From NCBI RefSeq assembly GCF_020532555.1, contig NZ_JAJBBR010000001.1, positions 372,001 through 436,000 on the forward strand: a DNA stretch of 64,000 nt. The letters run 5' to 3'. The stretch comes from Microvirga lenta. GTDB lineage: Bacteria; Pseudomonadota; Alphaproteobacteria; Rhizobiales; Beijerinckiaceae. Under the pieces are notes generated by a model. That model did not search any database. It was not told the DNA's origin and saw only the letters and a program-made list of their open reading frames with translations. The translations under genes and the position numbers were made by a program. Below are positions 61,934-64,000 of the stretch, piece after piece; positions within the stretch are counted from its first letter, which is position 1, and every line of letters starts with the position of its first letter.

Positions 61934-61975
61934 GCTTCCATGAAGCACGATCGGGCTGGAAATCAATTCCAATAT

Positions 61976-62425
61976 TCACTTCGAAGGGAGTCTCGAATCG
62001 AAACCGCGCGCGAGAGGATCTTCCCCGAACCTGTTCGGCCCTGCGCTGCCCGGCAGGATGCCGAGCTCGATCAGGAACCAGATGCTGACAGCCCACGAGA
62101 AAAGAGTTCCGGCAAGAACGATGAGGCGATTCTGCATCGCTTCGGCAGGTGCTAAAATCAGCGCGGGAGCCAGCAGGTACAACAGCAGCCAGCCGCTCTT
62201 GTCCCGGTCATGAAGCCTCTTCGCACTGACTGCGAAGCCCGAATAGACGACAACGAGAAAGACAAGAGCCAGGACAGCGTAATCAGTCCAGCCCCGCCCA
62301 TCGTCCAGATAACCGATGCTCACGCCCAGGACAGCAACAATCCCCGTGAGAACGAGCATCGCGAACCAGTACCGTGCACGGTTGATGCGTCCACGGAAGC
62401 TGAAGAAAAGGGCGAAAGCACTCAC
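61976..62425 (-). CDS. DUF805 membrane protein (first of a pair)
   Basis: 149 residues, four membrane segments. It begins LFFSFRGRINRARYWFAML, the DUF805 signature (F-x-G-R-x-x-R-x-x-Y-W), and includes VSAKRLHDRDKSGWLLLYLL. Start is a GTG at 62425. Function unknown. A TGATAT-N3-ATATCA palindrome lies 16 bases upstream, like the one at its paralogue. Confidence 0.9.
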   Translation of the reverse strand: MSAFALFFSFRGRINRARYWFAMLVLTGIVAVLGVSIGYLDDGRGWTDYAVLALVFLVVVYSGFAVSAKRLHDRDKSGWLLLYLLAPALILAPAEAMQNRLIVLAGTLFSWAVSIWFLIELGILPGSAGPNRFGEDPLARGFDSRLPSK

Positions 62426-62440
62426 CGGACACCGCCTTAG

Positions 62441-62455
62441 TGATATCTTATATCA
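62441..62455 (-). promoter_or_regulatory. TGATAT-N3-ATATCA operator upstream of the first DUF805 gene
   Basis: TGATAT, CTT, ATATCA, centred about 23 bases from the GTG at 62425. It is nested in an outer GACACCGC/GCGGTGTC inverted repeat. AT-rich in a GC-rich genome. The same core precedes the other DUF805 gene. Confidence 0.7.
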
Positions 62456-62608
62456 TATCTATGCGGTGTCTTAGGGAGATCAAGTCGCCCTCGGTGCTCC
62501 TATCGCACGGTTCGTGGCGCCGGTCTCGGCGCAGGTCCACGCATCGGCTCGCCTCAAGATGACCGTGCGGTGGAGACAGGGTCGGCATGCCAGCCGGTCC
62601 ACCTCATG

Positions 62609-63100
62609 TCAGTTCCGCGACATGAGGCGCATCTCCTCCATGGCGTCCTCCACGCGTGGATCAGGGCCCGATTCGTTGGAGCCATTTGGGCCCCGAATAA
62701 CGCCAAACTGAAAGAGAACAAACGCCAGTGCTGCTGAGGCTGGACTGGCTGGCAGCAAGTACATCGGATCCTTGAGCATGATCGGCAAAATGTGTCCGAT
62801 CCACCAACCGCTCAGCCCGACGACACCAAACCCCAAGGCACCCCACCACCCGTTCAGGCCCCTGTCTCGCGCGCGCCGGACATGCAGGGACAGGGCCGAG
62901 ACGGTCAATGCGATCACAGCACTGATGAGAAGACACTTCTTGAAGGCTTGAGCGTAAAGATGCCCGCCCGATTTCAGGACGATGGAATCCGCAATGAAGA
63001 AGACAGTCAGAAAGGCGAGGATGTTGAAGACCAATCCGCCCCAATACACCGTGCGTCGGATTCGCCCGAAGAAGCTGAAGAAAAGCCTGAGATAGTTCAT
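62609..63100 (-). CDS. DUF805 membrane protein (second of a pair)
   Basis: 163 residues, four membrane segments. LRLFFSFFGRIRRTVYWGGL is the DUF805 start and HVRRARDRGLNGWWGALGFG the mid motif. The C-terminal 25 residues are soluble and acidic. Paralogue of the gene at 61976. Its ribosome site (AGGTGG) sits at the edge of a 39-base perfect inverted repeat. Confidence 0.9.
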   Translation of the reverse strand: MNYLRLFFSFFGRIRRTVYWGGLVFNILAFLTVFFIADSIVLKSGGHLYAQAFKKCLLISAVIALTVSALSLHVRRARDRGLNGWWGALGFGVVGLSGWWIGHILPIMLKDPMYLLPASPASAALAFVLFQFGVIRGPNGSNESGPDPRVEDAMEEMRLMSRN

Positions 63101-63104
63101 AGCC

Positions 63105-63143
63105 CACCTGATTTGATGATATGATATATCATCAAATCAGGTG
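63105..63143 (-). promoter_or_regulatory. 39-base perfect inverted repeat with TGATAT-N3-ATATCA core before the second DUF805 gene
   Basis: Two 18-base arms, CACCTGATTTGATGATAT and its exact complement, flank GAT. The core TGATAT-GAT-ATATCA (63117-63131) is 17 bases from the ATG at 63100. It can act as a dimer operator, as an mRNA hairpin covering the ribosome site, or as both. Confidence 0.75.
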
Positions 63144-63158
63144 ATGGCACCAGACTGG

Positions 63159-64000
63159 TCAGTCCCGCAGCAGCTCGTTGATGCCGGTCTTGGCGCGGGT
63201 CTGGGCATCGACGCGCTTCACGATGACGGCGCAGTAGAGCGATGGGGTGGGCGTGCCGTCCGGCTGCGGCTTGCCGGGAAGGGAGCCGGGCACGACCACC
63301 GAGTAGGGAGGCACCCGGCCGACGAAGACCTCGCCGGTGCTGCGGTCGATGATCTTGGTCGAGGCCGAGATGAAGACGCCCATGGAGAGCACCGAGCCTT
63401 CGCCCACCACGACGCCCTCGACCACCTCGGAGCGGGCGCCGATGAAGCAGTTGTCCTCGATGATGGTGGGATTGGCCTGGAGCGGCTCCAGCACGCCGCC
63501 GATGCCGACGCCGCCGGAGAGATGCACGTTCCTGCCGATCTGGGCGCAGGAGCCGACCGTCGCCCAGGTATCGACCATGGTGCCCTCGTCCACATAGGCG
63601 CCGAGATTGACGAAGGACGGCATCAGGACGACGCCCGGCGCGATATAGGCGCCGCGGCGAACGGTGCAGTTCGGCACGGCGCGAAAGCCCGCCGCCTTGA
63701 ATTCGGTCTCGGTCCATCCGTCGAACTTCGACGGCACCTTGTCCCACCAGACCGCATCGCCGGGACCGCCCTTGATGACGGTCATGTCGTTGAGGCGGAA
63801 GGAGAGCAGCACGGCCTTCTTCAGCCACTGATGCACCTGCCAGTCGCCGCCGGTTTTCTCCGCCACGCGGGCCTTGCCGGAATCGAGAAGGTGGAGCGCC
63901 TGCTCCACGGCCTCGCGAACCGCGCCCTTGGTGGAGGGGTTCACGTTGGCCCGGTCTTCCCAGGCGGCGTCGATGGTTTGGGCGAGGTCGGTGTTGGACA
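63159..64000 (-). CDS. dapD: Tetrahydrodipicolinate N-succinyltransferase DapD, first base beyond window
   Basis: The visible frame runs to the right edge, where TG of a start codon is seen; the A would be base 64001. So 280 residues are essentially complete. It starts [20 protein letters not shown], then [20 protein letters not shown] and the left-handed beta-helix [20 protein letters not shown] and [20 protein letters not shown]. It succinylates tetrahydrodipicolinate in the DAP/lysine pathway, two steps before DapE. Confidence 0.97.
   Translation of the reverse strand, partial: SNTDLAQTIDAAWEDRANVNPSTKGAVREAVEQALHLLDSGKARVAEKTGGDWQVHQWLKKAVLLSFRLNDMTVIKGGPGDAVWWDKVPSKFDGWTETEFKAAGFRAVPNCTVRRGAYIAPGVVLMPSFVNLGAYVDEGTMVDTWATVGSCAQIGRNVHLSGGVGIGGVLEPLQANPTIIEDNCFIGARSEVVEGVVVGEGSVLSMGVFISASTKIIDRSTGEVFVGRVPPYSVVVPGSLPGKPQPDGTPTPSLYCAVIVKRVDAQTRAKTGINELLRD

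Overview
The window is about 65% GC and looks like an alphaproteobacterial chromosome of the order Hyphomicrobiales, most like Methylobacteriaceae/Microvirga. The evidence is CtrA and ChpT side by side, the rpmH-rnpA-yidC-yihA-argB and def-fmt-truA-dapE-dapD gene orders, a complete C-P lyase cluster, and many perfect GGAAC-N16/17-CGTT (EcfG-type) promoters. The genus is inference from recognition of the proteins. No CRISPR array, prophage or rRNA was seen.

1-9.9 kb: the 3' part of a YbhN-like membrane protein, an acetyltransferase, fliJ, then ctrA and chpT back to back (the output end of the CckA-ChpT-CtrA cell-cycle phosphorelay), cysQ, a DUF1134/EipA envelope protein, a membrane-anchored coiled-coil protein, a D-amino-acid aminotransferase and a lone receiver protein. 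9.9-16.5 kb: a general-stress block. A second lone receiver heads an operon with the UV endonuclease uvsE. It is followed by a YqjD/YqjE/DUF3618/DUF883-like membrane operon, a DUF892 ferritin-like gene, a DUF2892 gene and a GlsB-type gene; most have EcfG-type promoters. 16.5-28.5 kb: an RTX secreted protein, a 55-residue HTH-like protein, an amino-acid binding protein, a paoABC-type molybdenum aldehyde oxidoreductase, GlpQ, a patatin phospholipase and small stress-type proteins.

28.5-41.2 kb: a phosphonate utilisation island. phnGHIJKLMN and phnCDE1E2 run leftward, with the repressor gene phnF between them on the other strand. phnC is preceded by a DUF1045 2H-phosphoesterase gene and a hexapeptide acetyltransferase gene. 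No phnP is present, and the 2H protein may replace it. A four-repeat Pho-box array precedes phnC, and two abutting HutC-type boxes separate phnG from phnF. 41.5-42.4 kb: an intact IS5-family insertion sequence that landed in the stop codon of a DUF6894 gene. 43.5 kb: tRNA-Arg(ACG).

43.7-64 kb: mostly housekeeping. An orphan histidine kinase and a TVP38 plus disulfide-oxidoreductase pair come first. Then come rpmH, rnpA and yidC, a Vat-like acetyltransferase, a CYTH-CHAD protein, yihA, argB, a pyrimidine nucleotidase, a second DUF892 gene with a perfect EcfG promoter, rmuC, def, fmt, a GNAT gene, truA, dapE, two DUF805 genes that share a TGATAT-N3-ATATCA palindrome at the same distance from their starts, and dapD, which lacks only its first base at the window edge.
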